64,000 bases of DNA from Drosophila persimilis (taxonomy: Eukaryota > Arthropoda > Insecta > Diptera > Drosophilidae). The stretch covers positions 16,802,001 through 16,866,000 of the forward strand of contig NW_020825289.1 in NCBI RefSeq assembly GCF_003286085.1. The letters are read 5' to 3'. Both the position numbers and the translations under genes were made by a program. This document shows, piece by piece, positions 24,033-38,500 of this stretch (within the stretch, counting starts at the first letter, position 1; each line of letters begins with the position of its first letter). The notes under the pieces are model-generated. The model did not search any database. It saw only the letters and a program-made list of their open reading frames with translations, and was not told the DNA's origin.

Positions 24033-27000
24033 GCGGCGGCTGTGGTCGTTTCCGCCAGCTGAAGCACAGGATGCGATTTTCATTTTTATTTCCGGCAATT
24101 AGCACTCGAATCGAGAGGGCACAAGAAGATCACTTCTCTCGTCCCCCAGCAGCTTCTCTTCCCCTGGCACTTGCCCTACCTCACTCGCGCCATCGCCACA
24201 AAATGATATAAAAGTGCATTTTTTCTTTCATCCGAGTTGCATAATTTTTAATGCCGCTGTGGCACTTGGAGTCTGCTTTCTACTTTCCTTGCAGCCCCGC
24301 GGCCTGTCCACCCGCGATTTTCGCACTAATTCAAAGTTTCTGTCCGCCTTTGGAGTGGTTCCACGGCGAACCTCACCGAATTTATGTTTCCGTCTGTCTA
24401 TCTGCCTGTCTTGCTCACTTCCGGTAGCATTAGTATTAGTTGGCAGTGGAGTGAGTGAGAGAGTAGCACTTCAGCCCGACTGTGGGCTGTTTTGGCTGTG
24501 TTCGTGACTTTAGGTGGCCTTCTCTCAGGTGAATGTCTCCGACAAGTTCTTCGTGTGTCTAAGACAATTCGTGGCAGAGCTACATTGTGGTTGGGCTTGA
24601 AGCTGACGGCAAGTTGGCCATAATTAAGCCGACTGATGTACCAGTGGCCGTGGCCAAGACGGGCGCGGATCTCCATGCAGTTTGTCGAGCAAATTTATCA
24701 ACCAGCCGCAGAGACCGACAATTTGTTGCCCATCGTGTTCTACGCGCCAGGCAGACAGGCAGTTGCTGATTTATGACGGCGGGCGGCCCCTGGCCTCCCC
24801 TTCGCCCCTTCAGGCTACCACCGTGGTAAGCCAAGGATATAAAATATTTAAGGGAAAACTTCAAGGAAAACTAAAATTACCAGTCAACTGCCATCGAGTT
24901 TTAAATTACTCAGGCCAGAAGTAAAAGGCACGGATAGACTTCGAATAGGGCTAAAAGCAAGCTTACAAACCGAAAGCTAACCGCCTGTTTTCTATCTCTC
25001 ACTCTCAGTGCTTCCCCTTTTTCTCCATCGCTTTCTCCTCTTCTCTTTGTCTGGCTTTCTTAATTGTAGCAACATTTTGGTTTGGTGTGAAAGCACTTTT
25101 GCACTCCATTCGACGAACGGCATTTTGAAAGGCAATCAAAATGAAAATAAAGCGCCAAGGATTTTCCACAGCTTAGAAGACGTTTCTGCCACTAGCTGCC
25201 GCTTTCCCTTGGTGGAAGTCCATGCCCTACCCTTTCATGCTGTTGCAGTTTCTGAGAAATATACAGTTTCAAAGCATTTTACATGGCATTAGTTCTGTAT
25301 GACTGTTCTTTGGGGAGTAAACCCCCGTTTGAGTGAATATTCGAGAGACGTATATAGAAAGCAATTGAAACAAATGTGATTTTGAGCAGTACCGAGTATC
25401 AATGCTCTTTACAATGCGGCGTCCATTGGCATTCGGTGCGTATGTGTAATGCGCTTAGACGCTTAGAAACGGAGATGTGAAGCCAAAAGGGGGCACTGGA
25501 TGGCCAAATGCATTGCTTACCTGGGGGTGGCAAGTGTCTCCCTTCGGAATATGACATCAGGTTGTGAGAAAATAAGTGAAACAACTGCTAATGGGTAATG
25601 GGAAGACAGACATTCTTTTCTAAATCGAATTTGTATCTTAAAGTATCTAAAATGTAATTCCTCTTCACAGAATCTTAACAAATTGTTTTTGAATAGAACA
25701 ACCTTATTTCCCCTCTTAGGATATAAAGTGGTCGTAAAACAAATACATATCTGTTAGTTTAAGATGGAGAAATAATATTTTAACTTCTGAAGATCCTACA
25801 AAAGAGCATTAAGTAACTACATTTTGGTCATTTGTTCCACGTTGGTCATTTCAGAACTAAACGACTCACGGGCTGGCATTTGAAGCTGGCAATCTGTCAT
25901 CTGTGTCTTGCCCTTTTCTCTTTAGCCATTTTTGAACGTATTTGCGTCTGCTTTATGCCTCTGCCGCATGATAAAACTGAAGATTGAACGAAAAGTGCAC
26001 ACGTGTGCCTGTGCCTGGAAATCCAAGTGACAGTTGAATGCAGCGCAAAAGGAGGACCACGAACAGGAGCAGAAGCTGAAGGACTTGCAGTAGCAGCAGC
26101 AGCAGCAGCAGCCCGAACTGCCAACGCCAACCCGTTCTGACAGCTGCTTGACAGGATTTTCGAGTTGGCATACCAAAAATATAACTCATGGCCGGACAGT
26201 AAGATGTCCTTACTGCACATACACACACACACACACAGACAGACATCTGCTCTGTGTGAGCACGGAGCTGTGCAAAAATCGAAAATACGACAAAATATTG
26301 TACGTTCTACGCATTGTCAAACGGGTAGAGAGGTTGGCGGGTCAAGAGTGAGAGGGAAAGACCCGGTGTTGGTGGAACGTGCTCGGGCAACTTATTGACA
26401 TGACATAAAAATGCTCGTCTATGATTTCTGACTTATGCACACGGAATCCGATTGCTGAATTCACAATAATTTGTCCAATTTGACGAGCAAATTTCCAATT
26501 TTAAACCAGTTCGAAGGCTTTATATTGTGATATTTTGAAGAATTTTTAGTGGGTTTTAAGCTGATGTCCTTAAAGTGATGGAAACCACAGATACCGGCAA
26601 AAGAGGCAAAAGAGTGGCTAAATATAAAACTCAAACACAGTTCCTATGGTATTTTTTAAGTCTCAAGAATATAATATTCTCTATGGGCTTGGAAATGTTT
26701 CTTTACGGTTGCAACTGGACAGTTTTCCCTCTGCTTTCAATTTTTTTTCACTTTCATGTGGATCAACTCTGGCACTCCTTTCCCTGGTCCACAAGCGCAC
26801 AGATTTTTGTGTTTTCATCATTATCTGTCTGACAATGGCAACAGCAAACAGAGGCACTGGAAATATCAAAATTTAAATTTGTTTTCTGATACAAAAATGA
26901 AAACAGAAAACTCGAGTAAATCCCCCCCAGGCAGAGGCAAAGGCGGGCTGGCCGGGAAAGGCGAGCACCAGGAGAGTCCAGGACTCATGAGTCGAGCAAA

Positions 27001-27480
27001 CGGAATAATATTTGCCCAACGTGATTTTGTTTACCTATCTTTTCAAGCCCCAACTGCGTGGCCAGAACCGCACTCCACACTCCACACTCCACCTGCAGCC
27101 ATTTCCCTTTTTCCACTTTCCTCCCGCGCCAAAAAAAGGAAGTTTTCATGTGGCCGCAAATTGTTTATATTTTGTTATTAGTTCGGCCCCCTGCCCCGCC
27201 CCACTCTCTTTGGGCCTGGCCTAGAAATGTTTGCATTTTGATGAAGTAAGCCAAAGTTAATCCAGAGCCAGCTAAAGGACATTCCGAATCGTTCCTTAAG
27301 AGTGGATGTGCGGCAGAGGACAGCCTGGAAATTAAAGTTGGGCTCCAACTTGATTCGAAGTTGCAGTTGAAGTTTTTCGTTGCACAAACGCACTACGCGC
27401 CCAACTTCTGGCCCTGACAAGGGAACAGCCAAAACGAGGGAGAACGTTGTGAGTTGCTGCGGACACCGCAACTTTACAGT

Positions 27481-28563
27481 TATACCCGATACTAAGTCAG
27501 TATGGCTCTCCTCCGGCAGACGCCGCTAATATTAAACGACACGACAAAGAATGCGTGCGAGAGAGACAGAAAATCAGTCTGAGCGTGACGTCGGGCGCTG
27601 CGTAGCCACTGCAAATTGATTTGTTCCTTTTGGCTAAAAAAATGGTCTGATCTGATCCAAATTCAGCAACTGGATAGATATAGTCATTCTCTATGATTCT
27701 GCGTTTTTAGTTTTCTCGAATCTGCAATATTGTGGATGCAACAGATTTTCGTCCTTTGTGGGGGCGGATGGGGATGGGGCGAAATTCTGAGATATACGTT
27801 TTATAGTGACATTTTAAAGGAGTGTGTGTACCAAATTTGGTTACTCTAGCCTTAATAGTCTCTGAGATTTGTGGTTGCCTCAGATTTTCGTCCTTTGCGG
27901 GGGCGGAAGGGGGTGTGGCGAAATTTGGACACGAAACGGTCAAGGTCCGATATCACAGGAGTGTGGATACCAAATTTGGTTGCTCTGGCTCTTATAGGTT
28001 CTGAGATCCTTGAACTCATATTTGGCAATTGGCAAAACCGACTATGAAACCTGTGTGTTAGAGTGAGACAGAGCGAGAAAGAGTGAAATTGTTTTCGTGA
28101 TTCTGGCTGTAATAATTGTACGATCTGGTTCAGATTTTGCACTTTAGAAGATTTAGTCATCTTCTACGATTCTGCGTTTTTAGTTTTCTCGTATCGTCGA
28201 AATTGTGGATGCCACAGATTTTCGCTCTTTGTGGGGGCGGAAGTGGGCGGGGCAAAGTTTTGAAATATTTTTGGAGCAGTGACATATCACAGAAGTCTGG
28301 ATCCAAAACATCGTTGCTCTAGCTCTTATAGTCTTTGAGCATTAGGCGCTGAAGGGGACGGACAGACGGACAGACGGACGGACGGACAGACGGACAGACG
28401 GACGGACGGACAGACAGACATGGCTCAATCGACTCGGCTATTGATGCTGATCAAGAATATATATACTTTATGGGGTCGGAAACGATTCCTTCTGGACGTT
28501 ACACACATCCACTTTTACCACAAATCTAATATACCCCAATACTCATTTTGAGTATCGGGTATA
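27481..28563. mobile_element. Non-autonomous TIR element (INE-1/DINE-1-like), 1.08 kb
   Basis: The two ends carry a perfect 13-base inverted repeat: TATACCCGATACT at 27481-27493 and AGTATCGGGTATA at 28551-28563. Just inside each end is a short hairpin (ATACT...AGTAT). The interior holds three degraded copies of a roughly 150-bp unit, near 27690-27860, 27866-28010 and 28163-28340, each with the ATTTTCG...TTTG(T/C)GGGGGCGGA block. A GGAC/AGAC tetranucleotide array lies at 28355-28417. The right end has the block with TCAATCGACTCGGCTATTGA and AATATATATACTTTATGGGG that I recall from INE-1/DINE-1-type Drosophila dispersed repeats. No transposase frame exists. Class is inferred: DINE-1-type elements are usually described as helitron-derived, yet this copy has clear terminal inverted repeats. 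Confidence 0.72.
28355..28417. repeat. (GGAC/AGAC)n array inside the mobile element
   Basis: About fifteen tandem tetranucleotides of the GGAC or AGAC type, a hallmark of the right part of many INE-1-like copies. Confidence 0.85.
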
Positions 28564-31500
28564 AAAATGTAAAGCGACTTTATTTAATTAAAAACTTGCC
28601 GCATGCCTGATGCCTCATGCCGCACGCATGTAAAAGCAAAAGTTTTTTGGCCATGAGTGTTGGATTTTTCATTAGGGTCTCCGTAATTAGCCTCCGCCTG
28701 TTCGACTGGCCTCACTCAATGCCTTGCAGAAGTTTTATGGTTCACTTTGATGACGGGCACAAGATAGACGTCTGTCTACATACGTACGTACATGAGAGTC
28801 TGGAGCATGGCTATATCCCCACCGTACGAGAGGGAGTAGGAAGTGAGGAAGGCAGGATAGACAGCATTTGCCTGGCCCTGTTAAAGTATCTGGGGAACAA
28901 TCTCTTTTGATGTCACGAGCTGAGCAGTGCCACCCGCTTTATTGTCCGCTCTAAATCTCTATTACAGACCGAGGTGTACTTCGGGGCGTACTAATTTAAT
29001 GCTTTCAGCATGTAAACGGCACGCCAGTTGCCTCCCCAAATGAATGTAAACGGGCGTGGTGGTATTCTTGGAAATGCGTTAAGGAACTAAGGAAACTGCC
29101 AGCATGGATGGGCTTGCCTCTCCTCATATAATTCACTGGCAAATCTTGCGGTCAGCTTTATTTAAATTGATTCATTTAGCAACGGGCTCCGAGGATAACT
29201 CAAATTAATTACTTAAATATTGAGATTCACTGGAATTTTGCAAGCCAAATGCATTATTATTCACTGTGTGCAAGTGAAGTTCATGAAAGATTTTCCATGT
29301 ACTCTCTAGACGGAATGGGTGCCAAACAAACGAGTACGTATATGCATAGTGAAACTAATGGACTGTCCGGTCATAGCGCGGCCGGAGGCCATTGAACTTT
29401 TTAATCGAATCCCGGAACCAGGCTGATTCTTATTTCCGAAAATCTTTTTTTCCCGACTCAACCGATTTCCCTACCAATTTGTTGTCTGCCTTATGTTTCC
29501 GTTTCACAGTTAAAGTTCAATATGTTTACATTCAGGAAAACTACGGATACCCGTTTCCTGAAACAGAGTATATAGTATTTATAATTGTATGATTTATGCA
29601 TGTCTGTAAATGAAATCCAATTAGTGCCTTCTCAAATGCCTCCAATTAAGAGCTTTGCTTTTTTAAACGACCTTAAACCTTAAACGTTATTCAAGCTACT
29701 GCTGTTTCCATTTATGAGAGACCTTGTCAGACAAACGACACGCGAAAACACACACTCCCATTCAACTATTTTATTATATGACAAATATGTATTTTCTCCA
29801 GCAGCTGCTGCTCGAGCCCCCGTTGCTGTTTTATGATTGCAACAAATGCAAAATTATTGTTTCAGTATTTAAATTGAAACAACAAAAACGGAATAAGTAC
29901 GATATATCTGAGATTCGGACAAAGCGATACCTACTGATTGGTAATTATCTTGGAATTTCTCCATAATGATCTTCCCAGGAGTATGATGGAGTGTTTTAGA
30001 GATTATAGACTGCGAGATCCGATACTAGCTGTTGATCGAAAACACTTTCGTCCGCCTTTGGCATACCCCTGAGCTCCCACGAGTACCGTGTATCAACCAG
30101 TTTTTAATGCGGATGATTTATGTCGAGTGCGATGCGGAGAGGGGTGCCTTGAAATATTGAACAAAATATGAGAATTAATAAAGCGAAGAGCTTAAAGCTT
30201 AAATCCTTTGGCACACACACCCAGACACAGAAACGCATATGCCAGTGGGAAGAATTTATTACTCAGTCACCTGGCCCCCCCCCACCACAAGTCCCGCACC
30301 CGGAGTTGCTACAATGTTTGGGTGTTTCTGTCCGTAGATTTGCAAAATTATTCACATTTAACGGCATTAATTATGCGCTTTCCGCTTATATTGTTTTTGT
30401 GTTGCTGTTGCTGTTTCTGTTGACATTAATAAACGCGCATTTAATGAAATTACAAACGTGCAGCTACATAATTGATTGTTTGCATAAATTAAATAAATTC
30501 CCGCCAAATTACACTGAGAAAGGACGGAGCAGAGCAGAGTTCCCCCCTGAATAACAAATTCGACTTTAAATATCATTCGAAAGTAGTAATTAATTAGTGC
30601 GATGCGATCTCTGGATAGCGCTGCCAATAATGGAAAATCTCTTCGCAGTCTGGGGACTCCGCCAAGAATGCCACTGAAGGGGCAACTGTTGAAAAATTTT
30701 ACCATTCTCATCCGAACAATTAGCACACTTACCTGGCCCTCGAGCTGCCTAATGAAAAGTTTGCCGCGCCTCGAGCCTGCATCCTGCTCGATACCCAGAC
30801 CCAGGCCCAGGCCGAGAAAAACTTGAATAAGTAATAAATGCGTTGGCCTGGTCCGCAGATGAATGGCCGCAATGGACGGAGCTGGGGCAGAGGCTTATTT
30901 GCAAAATGCTTGACCAACTTCTGAACTTTGAGTAACTCTTGATGCGATTGCAATTGTTGTCGAGTCCAGACTCAAGACCTGAGCAAATTTGAATTATTGT
31001 TGCAAATACGCCCAGATGCTTTAAGCCCAGACCAGACTCACACAGTGCTGAACTGGACCTGGTGCTGCCATGGCTTAGCATAATATGGCTAATTCCATTG
31101 AGTGTCATATGCATGTGGCAGTAGGCAAGACAAATCTGAGTACATCACCATCAACGTACACTTGTACATGGCTACTGTGGCACCACATGGCCCACACCAG
31201 TACGAGGAAAATACAAATCCAATCAAAATTCTGCACAGTCCACACAAAGTACTCTGACTACGACAGCCAGACTCCATGTCACAATAAATAATAACAATAA
31301 TTGCCAGTCAAACAAGAGTTTGACAGTCTTCCACTGGCAAGACGACGCTCTTGCACTTCAGGTCAAGTGCAACAAGAGCTATGGGACATTCAATTTGCCG
31401 CATCGTAAGCCAGATGAGTAATTAAAACATCCATCCATCCCATACGCCCTCAGTTAATTTGTACCCAATTGTTCAGTATGCAAACGTGCCAGGCGCAAGT

Positions 31501-34500
31501 TCATATATTATTCATGAGAGCGGAATTGATTTCGGCCGATCGATGTTCATTCTATGGCGAAACACTAGAATTACACTCCATTCGGTGGGGCATTCTCAGA
31601 AGTTCGGCTCGACATTAGGGAACAAAATTTGCATAGCATAAACATTGCAATTTCTGGTCTCTTTCTGCCGTTTCCGACCTCCAATAGATGTACACCCAAA
31701 GTGGAAGCGAGGAAGCGTGGGAGTGGGGCCATAATTATAATTTGCATATTATTACCAAGTTTGAGTTTAGATGTGCGAACTGGAAACCGATTCGGAATCT
31801 ATTTCCCAGTTTGTGCAGTGTTTGCGTTTGTGCAGTGAATGTAATCAAGCCCCGTTCTGGGAATTGTTTGCCTTAAAGTGTATTTTTGCTGAGTTATTGC
31901 TGAGTCCGCGTCAGAGCTTTAAGGCTGTTGAGATCTGAAAATGTAATATTATTGAAACTGCACAAGTTTCCATTCGACAGCTAGGGTAACTTGAAAACAG
32001 CGCTCAACCGCTAATTGATAAATCAGCAAATCTATCGAACAGAATATAGAGAAGAACTGTTGCTGGACCAGCACAAGCCACATCTTGCTATGGCCCTTTG
32101 GCCATGCTGAATGTCGGAAATATTTCAATTTCATTTCTAAACATATTGTCCTGGTGTCCTTCAACAAACTATTTATTTTAATTTTATAAGCTTCAAAACA
32201 TATTTATTTAACTTTTCTTTGTGTCCTTCCTTTATGTGTCCATCAATGTGGATGTGTGTTTCTGAAACAGGTATTTCTTTAATGCATTTAAATTGAATGA
32301 AAATGGCAATTTTTGTTGCCACCACCTTTGGTGAAGTGAAAGCCCAGAGCTGTCAATCAAAGTCAGGGGAAAGTTTATTGCACTTGAAAGGGGAAAGCAT
32401 CTCAGGGAGACCGCAGGGATTGAGACAGTGAGAAAGGGGCGGAGGGAAAGGGGCCTGAAGCCGCAGAGTTATTTGTTTGCACATGAAAATAAGCCAGAGC
32501 CAAGTCTCCTTGGAGAATCGAGTGAAAGCACTAGCGGCAGACATACATGGCATCCACGAGGCTCCCACCAGTATAAAGTGGGGTTTGTTCACCCATATAT
32601 GTACGTATAGGTACACTCGTATTTAAAATTTCCTCCCCAGCAGGAATTTTCATATGGAAGAGCAGGCACAAGCACGTGCACAATACAATCAATTTGCGCT
32701 CAAGCAACGCTCACTCTCTTTCTCATTCTCATCAGGCTAAGAGAAGCCCAAACGGTACCGAAGCATTTTATACACTTCATCGGTCGAATGGCTAGTAAAA
32801 AGTCATCTAATCTTGGCAGATCTGAAAGGAGGAAAGCTTCTGAATGCTTTAAAACTAAATTTATGTATAATCTAGATATATAAACCAACTAGACTAGACT
32901 GTTGCTGGTGATCGGAAATACGAGTAGGTAGAGCTCACGGAGTTCACGGTAGTGCTGGCCAAAATGGTGATACTCTCTGCAAGGGTACCAAGGGGTTAGT
33001 TAGAACCAGAGATGTGATGAGGAGAGCTTTGTATGTGATGCTAATTGAAATTAATTAAGTGCGTATGCTTTTGGCCTGGCGTCATGGCTGATTGCCACGG
33101 GAAAATTGCATTTGTTTCGGCGAAATTTGCTTTCACATCATAAGCTCGAGCAATTCTGCGCAGTCAACAGTTTGGGGTCCTTTGATCTTTGAGTGTACGA
33201 AAACTAAAGCCATAATTTATTAAAGCAAAAGTTTCCGCACATTATCAGCAGGGCCAAGAGGAAGGGGATGAAGTAGGGGGCTAGATTCGTTGGTCTGGGG
33301 TTTCATTTTTAAAAACCCAACTTTATTGGATAGGCCAGTGGTCGACTGACACCTTCGTAGATATTTATTTGGACTGACTTGCGGCGACGTGACAACTTTA
33401 GCAAACGCGGACCGCAGTAATCCCCGGACTGATGAAGGTTCATGTTCAATGCCAGGCAAGCAATTATTATTAACTGTGCCCCAGGGTGCAGTCCCCCAGG
33501 AAGACATTCTTTTCCGTAAACCTCGCTCTGTCTCTGGCATTGACATTGGGCTCCCGTCCCCGCGGCATGCGGGTCAGGCAGCCGTACGTGTCTGGCATGA
33601 ATAGTCGCTGTAGGCGCAACTAGTGGTAAGCCGAACTGCGGATCCCCCCAGAAGCGGTACCCTAATTATGCAGCTCCAAGCGGCAAGGCGGATATATATT
33701 TGGCACGCCCTTGACGATGGCTCTCTATCGTTTCAACTTACACTCACGCACATTACACATACGCCGTGTAATCCAAACGCAAAGAGGCTAACCGGATTGC
33801 CTTCGTAATTGGGCATAATTGTTCATTATTTCGTGGCTTGGGAGCAGTGCTCGGAGAAAAGAGGGGGGCACAAATCGATGTAAATGGAATTGAAAATGGG
33901 AAGGGAAACGTAAAACCGATGCTGGCCCCAAATCCTGGTTGCCTGGGTGAGGATTAGGCCAGCTGTAGTTTCAATAAAAATGGCTTGAACATTTCCCAGC
34001 CTATTCGAAGGCAGTGAAGCGACAAACTTCCTGAAACTCATTCACAAATACCGGAGTAGAAGCCAGAGCCCGAGTCGGAGTCGGAGTCGGAGCGAACGCA
34101 TTAAAGAGTCTTTAAAGCTGGTCCCAGCTGGAATTTGCATAAGTAATGCAGTAAAGCGTAAACAGGAAAAGGAAGTTCAAGCTCTACCTGGGTGACTTTT
34201 TACTTCCCATTCCCTTCCCCTTTGCAGTTTCCCCTTTCCTCCGATAGTGTGAATAGTCGGTGTAGAAAATTTCGAAAGAGAAAATGGGAAAATGCAAATC
34301 GGAAACTGAAAGAGATGCCGTTCCGCCAGCCCTACTATTTATTTTATCTACTGATTAATGTTGTTTATTATTATGGAACACAGCTTCCTCGTCCCGTTCC
34401 AGATCGTTTTTTGGTTTTTTTTTACATTCTGCATGAGCTTCGGCTTGCCCTCTTCCTCGTCCTTCTTCTGTTCCACTCAACCTGTATACTAATTACATTT

Positions 34501-35479
34501 TAATGCTTAGCTGTGTTTGTGCCGACGTCCGTCAAAAGTGCTCGCAAAATGTTTTTATTTAATTTTCCACTTGGATTTTCCCATTGACTGAGAGTCATCA
34601 GAGGGCAGGATGATGGCAGGCCGAAGGCGTGTTACGAAGCAACGCCCATATACAGATACACTCACACACACAGACACACAATACATAAATTAAACGATAT
34701 ATCATGCTGACATCTTAAATATTGTTAAAAACTGTCACGTTTACGGTTTTCCTTGCTTACTCATTCCGTTGGTTCCTCAAGCAGCAACTTCACCTTGGCT
34801 CCTATCCTGCCCCTGTCTGAGGGTCGTCGTTTTGGCCGGAGCAGGATTTTCGTCCTGACAGTTAATGGACCATAAGAAATTCAATTAGAGACGTTCCGAT
34901 GCTGCTGCTTATACTCGTGCTCCTACTCCAGCTACTTCTGGCTCGGCTCTGCTTTGCCGTTTGTGCGAGGAGCTCTATTCTTCTTGTGGCATTATTTTTA
35001 TTAATGATACTTTACGCTACTGTACGAGTATCTGTTGTGGCAGTATTACAAAGCCAAGCCGAAAAGAGGCCAGCCGGATGTTTGTCTGCTCTGCTCTGCT
35101 GTGCTGTGCTCTGCCCTACTCTGCTCTGCTCCATCATTCAAATCAACAATGGGCGAGTTCTGAATGAGAATTCCATTTCAAAAATAGCCAGTCCCCGCAG
35201 GAAAGTATGCTCTGCTTTCAAGGGAGAATAGCTCCATAAGCTGGGTTGGGTTGGGTTGGGTTGTTGGGGAGGCAGGAGGTGGAAACGCTACCCTAATTAA
35301 CCATCCAACACCTAACTCGGTTAATACATATTTATTTGGAGCTTTGCCCAGAGACCAAAGATAGTCGAAAAATCAAAGTTCAACTGCCAATTGGCCCAAT
35401 CGTCAATCGTCAAGCGCTTTAATTAAGCTAAGCAGCGATAAGCTAAACGGTAAACAGGACGCCAGCACCACTCTTTCGC

Positions 35480-35512
35480 CCTCTCTCTCTCTCTCTCTCC
35501 CCCCCCCCCCCC
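35480..35512. repeat. (CT)n followed by a C homopolymer
   Basis: About ten CT units run directly into about thirteen C. The plus-strand polypyrimidine tract is long enough to form unusual structure. Confidence 0.9.
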
Positions 35513-38500
35513 TATATCTCTCTCTATCTGCATCAGAAAAGGCTGACTCTTGCTATATCGTATATCTCCGCCTCTGCCCCACCGTGTGGGATGTGCCGCT
35601 TGTTTGCTTATTTGCTTTCGTGATTGTGCGCTGGCATCGGCGGTTTCTTCGCTGCCTTCATTAGCACCGCCAAGGCAGACCCGGTCCCCCCACAGCACCC
35701 CACCACGACACCTTTCCAGCCCTATGTGTGGGCTCTCATTTACATAGCCCCCTCCCACCGTAACGCTGGGCCCTCTTCACACACGTTAATCAAGTGCTAT
35801 CGGCTTCAATCTGTGCATTTGTCTTTGAGCTTTATGCGGCCATAAGTTTGGGGCAAATGGCGCCAGCAATGAGACAGCACAAGCAGCACAAACAGCGGCA
35901 GCATGTGGAATCCAAGTATGCCAAGTGGAATCAAATAATCGTCTCCTCTCTCTCTCTACCAGTTCCTGTGCTTATGGCATTATTAACTGGGCTGAAATTG
36001 CTGTGCAGTCAAACTCTCCAACTCAAATTCCTCGACATATAGACAAAGCCCGGGGGCCAGAACAGACCAGATTCAAACACGCTTGCAAATCGGTTGATTC
36101 TATCATATAGTCATAGGATTTCCATCATATAATATTGCCAAATAGATGATATGAGAGCAGGGAGGGGATAATTTGAATGGAAACAGACAGATGGGCAGGG
36201 CAGGGAATAAATATACCCATTTATGGAGTCGAAGGTAGTTCTCTCTCTCTCCCTCTGAGCAGCAATCAGCTGCTTAAACGCAGAATACTCTCTGAATTGG
36301 GTATAAAAACAGCAACAACAACAACAACAACAAGGGAAACAAATCGATCAATCGGTGCCACTTTGCTCGTCCCATTCTCAGTCTCGTTTTGATAGCTGCA
36401 AATTGGTTTTTCTACTTGATGCGATTGCAATGCGATACAAAAAAGTAGATGGAGAAAATGGAGACCAGAACGAGTAAAAATTGAGGAGGAATGAAGGGAG
36501 GTGCTGAAGATGCGAGCAGGGAAGAAGAAGGAGCAGCAACAATGAATGCAATTTATAAATGCAGTCGAGTCGGAAAAATAAATAGAGCAACCAAAACTAT
36601 AGTGTCAATGGGCTTCGACTATGGAACACCCATTACCCACTGTTGCCTGTGCAGTTTCTAATAAGGGTATAGGAATTATATCAAGCCTTAAGTCGTTGCA
36701 GTGTCCCTATCTCGTAGAACCATCCTACATACATCCTGTACATAGAAACGCAAATACTGTATCCAATTGGTATACAGGATACCCAGGATATCCGATAATC
36801 GGATACAACAATGAACTCCTGAATACTACGCAGTGCAGTGCAAGCACTTCACACTTCACAGCGTTGGCATTTCAATTATGGCCAAAAGCAAAGTAAACTA
36901 CTTAGCGGAAAGTGGCAAACAAGCCACGAATGCTCCCCCATTTTTATTTAATATACAACCAGAGCAGAGCAGAGAGCGAAGGATGTTTCCATCAATATTT
37001 ATCAATTTTCGCTGCACCGCCACCGAATTCCAAGTACAGCTCAGGCAGAACCCAGCAAACTATCCCCCGATGGCATATTCCATTGTTAGAGACCGACCAA
37101 CGTCGTTAGATTTGTTCAGTCAACTGTTGGAAATTTCGTATACTTCAATTATACACAATTTTCGTTTCAATGAGCAGGCCACAGTGCCATGGAACAGCTC
37201 CAGTCCCGGCCCCAGCACCGGCCTCAGCCCTAGACACAGGTCCAGGACACAAACTCATATTTTGTGGCTGTCGTTGCAGAAGCGGAAAAGGAACCCCCAA
37301 AAAGGAAGGAACATTTACTTCAGTTATGGCAATGCCTCAATGACTCAACGATGCCGAGCTTTAGTGTTTACGCTTCAGTGTAAATGGCAGATTGAGGAAT
37401 TAGGATCACTACACCATGATGGCTATGATGGTGAGTCCTTGAACAGTGCACTGAAAGTCCATGTTCCATGAAATAATTTATTCTTTTTTAATTTATATGT
37501 TTATGGAATCCTAAATACTTTTTTGCCATTTGCTATATATTTCAATTTACTCCATGTTTCTATTTAAATTTCGAAAAAATTAATAAACATCAACAGATTC
37601 CGGGAGGAAAACTTAAATATTCCTTTTTCATGCCACAGAGTCTTCCATCTCCAACAAGTTTTGGCCCAAATATGCATTGCAACCCCCTCTCCCTACTCTT
37701 CTCTCCCCACCGCCCCTACCGTGTGTCTACTGTGACCCAACCCATTCCTCCTCGGCCCCCAACAACCATTACATGTTTCTACTTAGTACATTTTCGCCAA
37801 CTATTTCAATTTGCATGGCAAAACATTTAGCAAGCCAAAAGCCTCTGTAAGCTCCTTCAACTTAATTGTGTTTATTTGCACTAATAAAAGTTTAATTTAT
37901 ACTCGTACCCTCTCACTCTCTCTCTCAGCAACATCCTCCCAGAGTCATTAAATCTTGCTTGCAAAAAATAAGTAAAATATGTAGTCAAGTCATTTGTCAT
38001 TGTTGTTTGATTGAACAAAGGCTGCCAGAGTTAATATTTTAGTAACTGCAAACTGTGCAGATTAAAAAGCGAACCACAAAACCCCTCGAAAGTGGCAAAA
38101 GTTAACTTCACTTCCGAGTAATTGCACATAGTTCATGCTGGTAGAGGTGGGTGTAAAACTTTCTAGAGCTGCACCACAAAAAATGACCAGCAGCCAGGAA
38201 CAATGCCTCATTTGTTTGCTGTTGGTAGTGCACTCACATGCTGAGGACCGAGTTCGCAATCCTTAGTTATATGTATGGGCTGTACCCTTTCTAGGAGTTG
38301 TTTAGTTTTCGAAAAGAGGTTATTCGAGAGACAAATTAACTTGGGTAAAGTTATTTAAAGCAGATTCGTATGAAAAGGGTGTGCACAGGAGGCACACCCT
38401 TTGAGCCCTTGAAAGTTTGTAAAAGCACTCACTCTATGACTATCATTAAGTAGCTTTCATTTATGCAACCTTTTATGAATTCACACTTGATGGAGGACTT

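Larger units (their letters stand above)
17963..27480. other. Gene-poor intergenic DNA
   Basis: No coding exon is supported on either strand. Visible content is simple repeats: CA near 19019-19036 and 26219-26237, TTA near 23779-23806, GAC/GAT near 23966-24032, and GGGGCT near 21999-22024. The longer open frames here are translations of these repeats or lack ATG starts and splice context. Confidence 0.55.

Noticed and set aside
23692..24105. Minus-strand frame with a poly-serine and poly-isoleucine run
   Set aside because: It is a translation of the GAC/GAT and TTA microsatellites.
28355..28417. Regular short repeats that could suggest a CRISPR array
   Set aside because: Units are contiguous tetranucleotides without spacers, inside a eukaryotic mobile element.
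36878..37471. 198-codon ATG frame on the plus strand in the gene-poor tract
   Set aside because: Length is notable, but composition is not protein-like, no domain or splice context is seen and no family is recognised. Conservation of the frame would reopen it.
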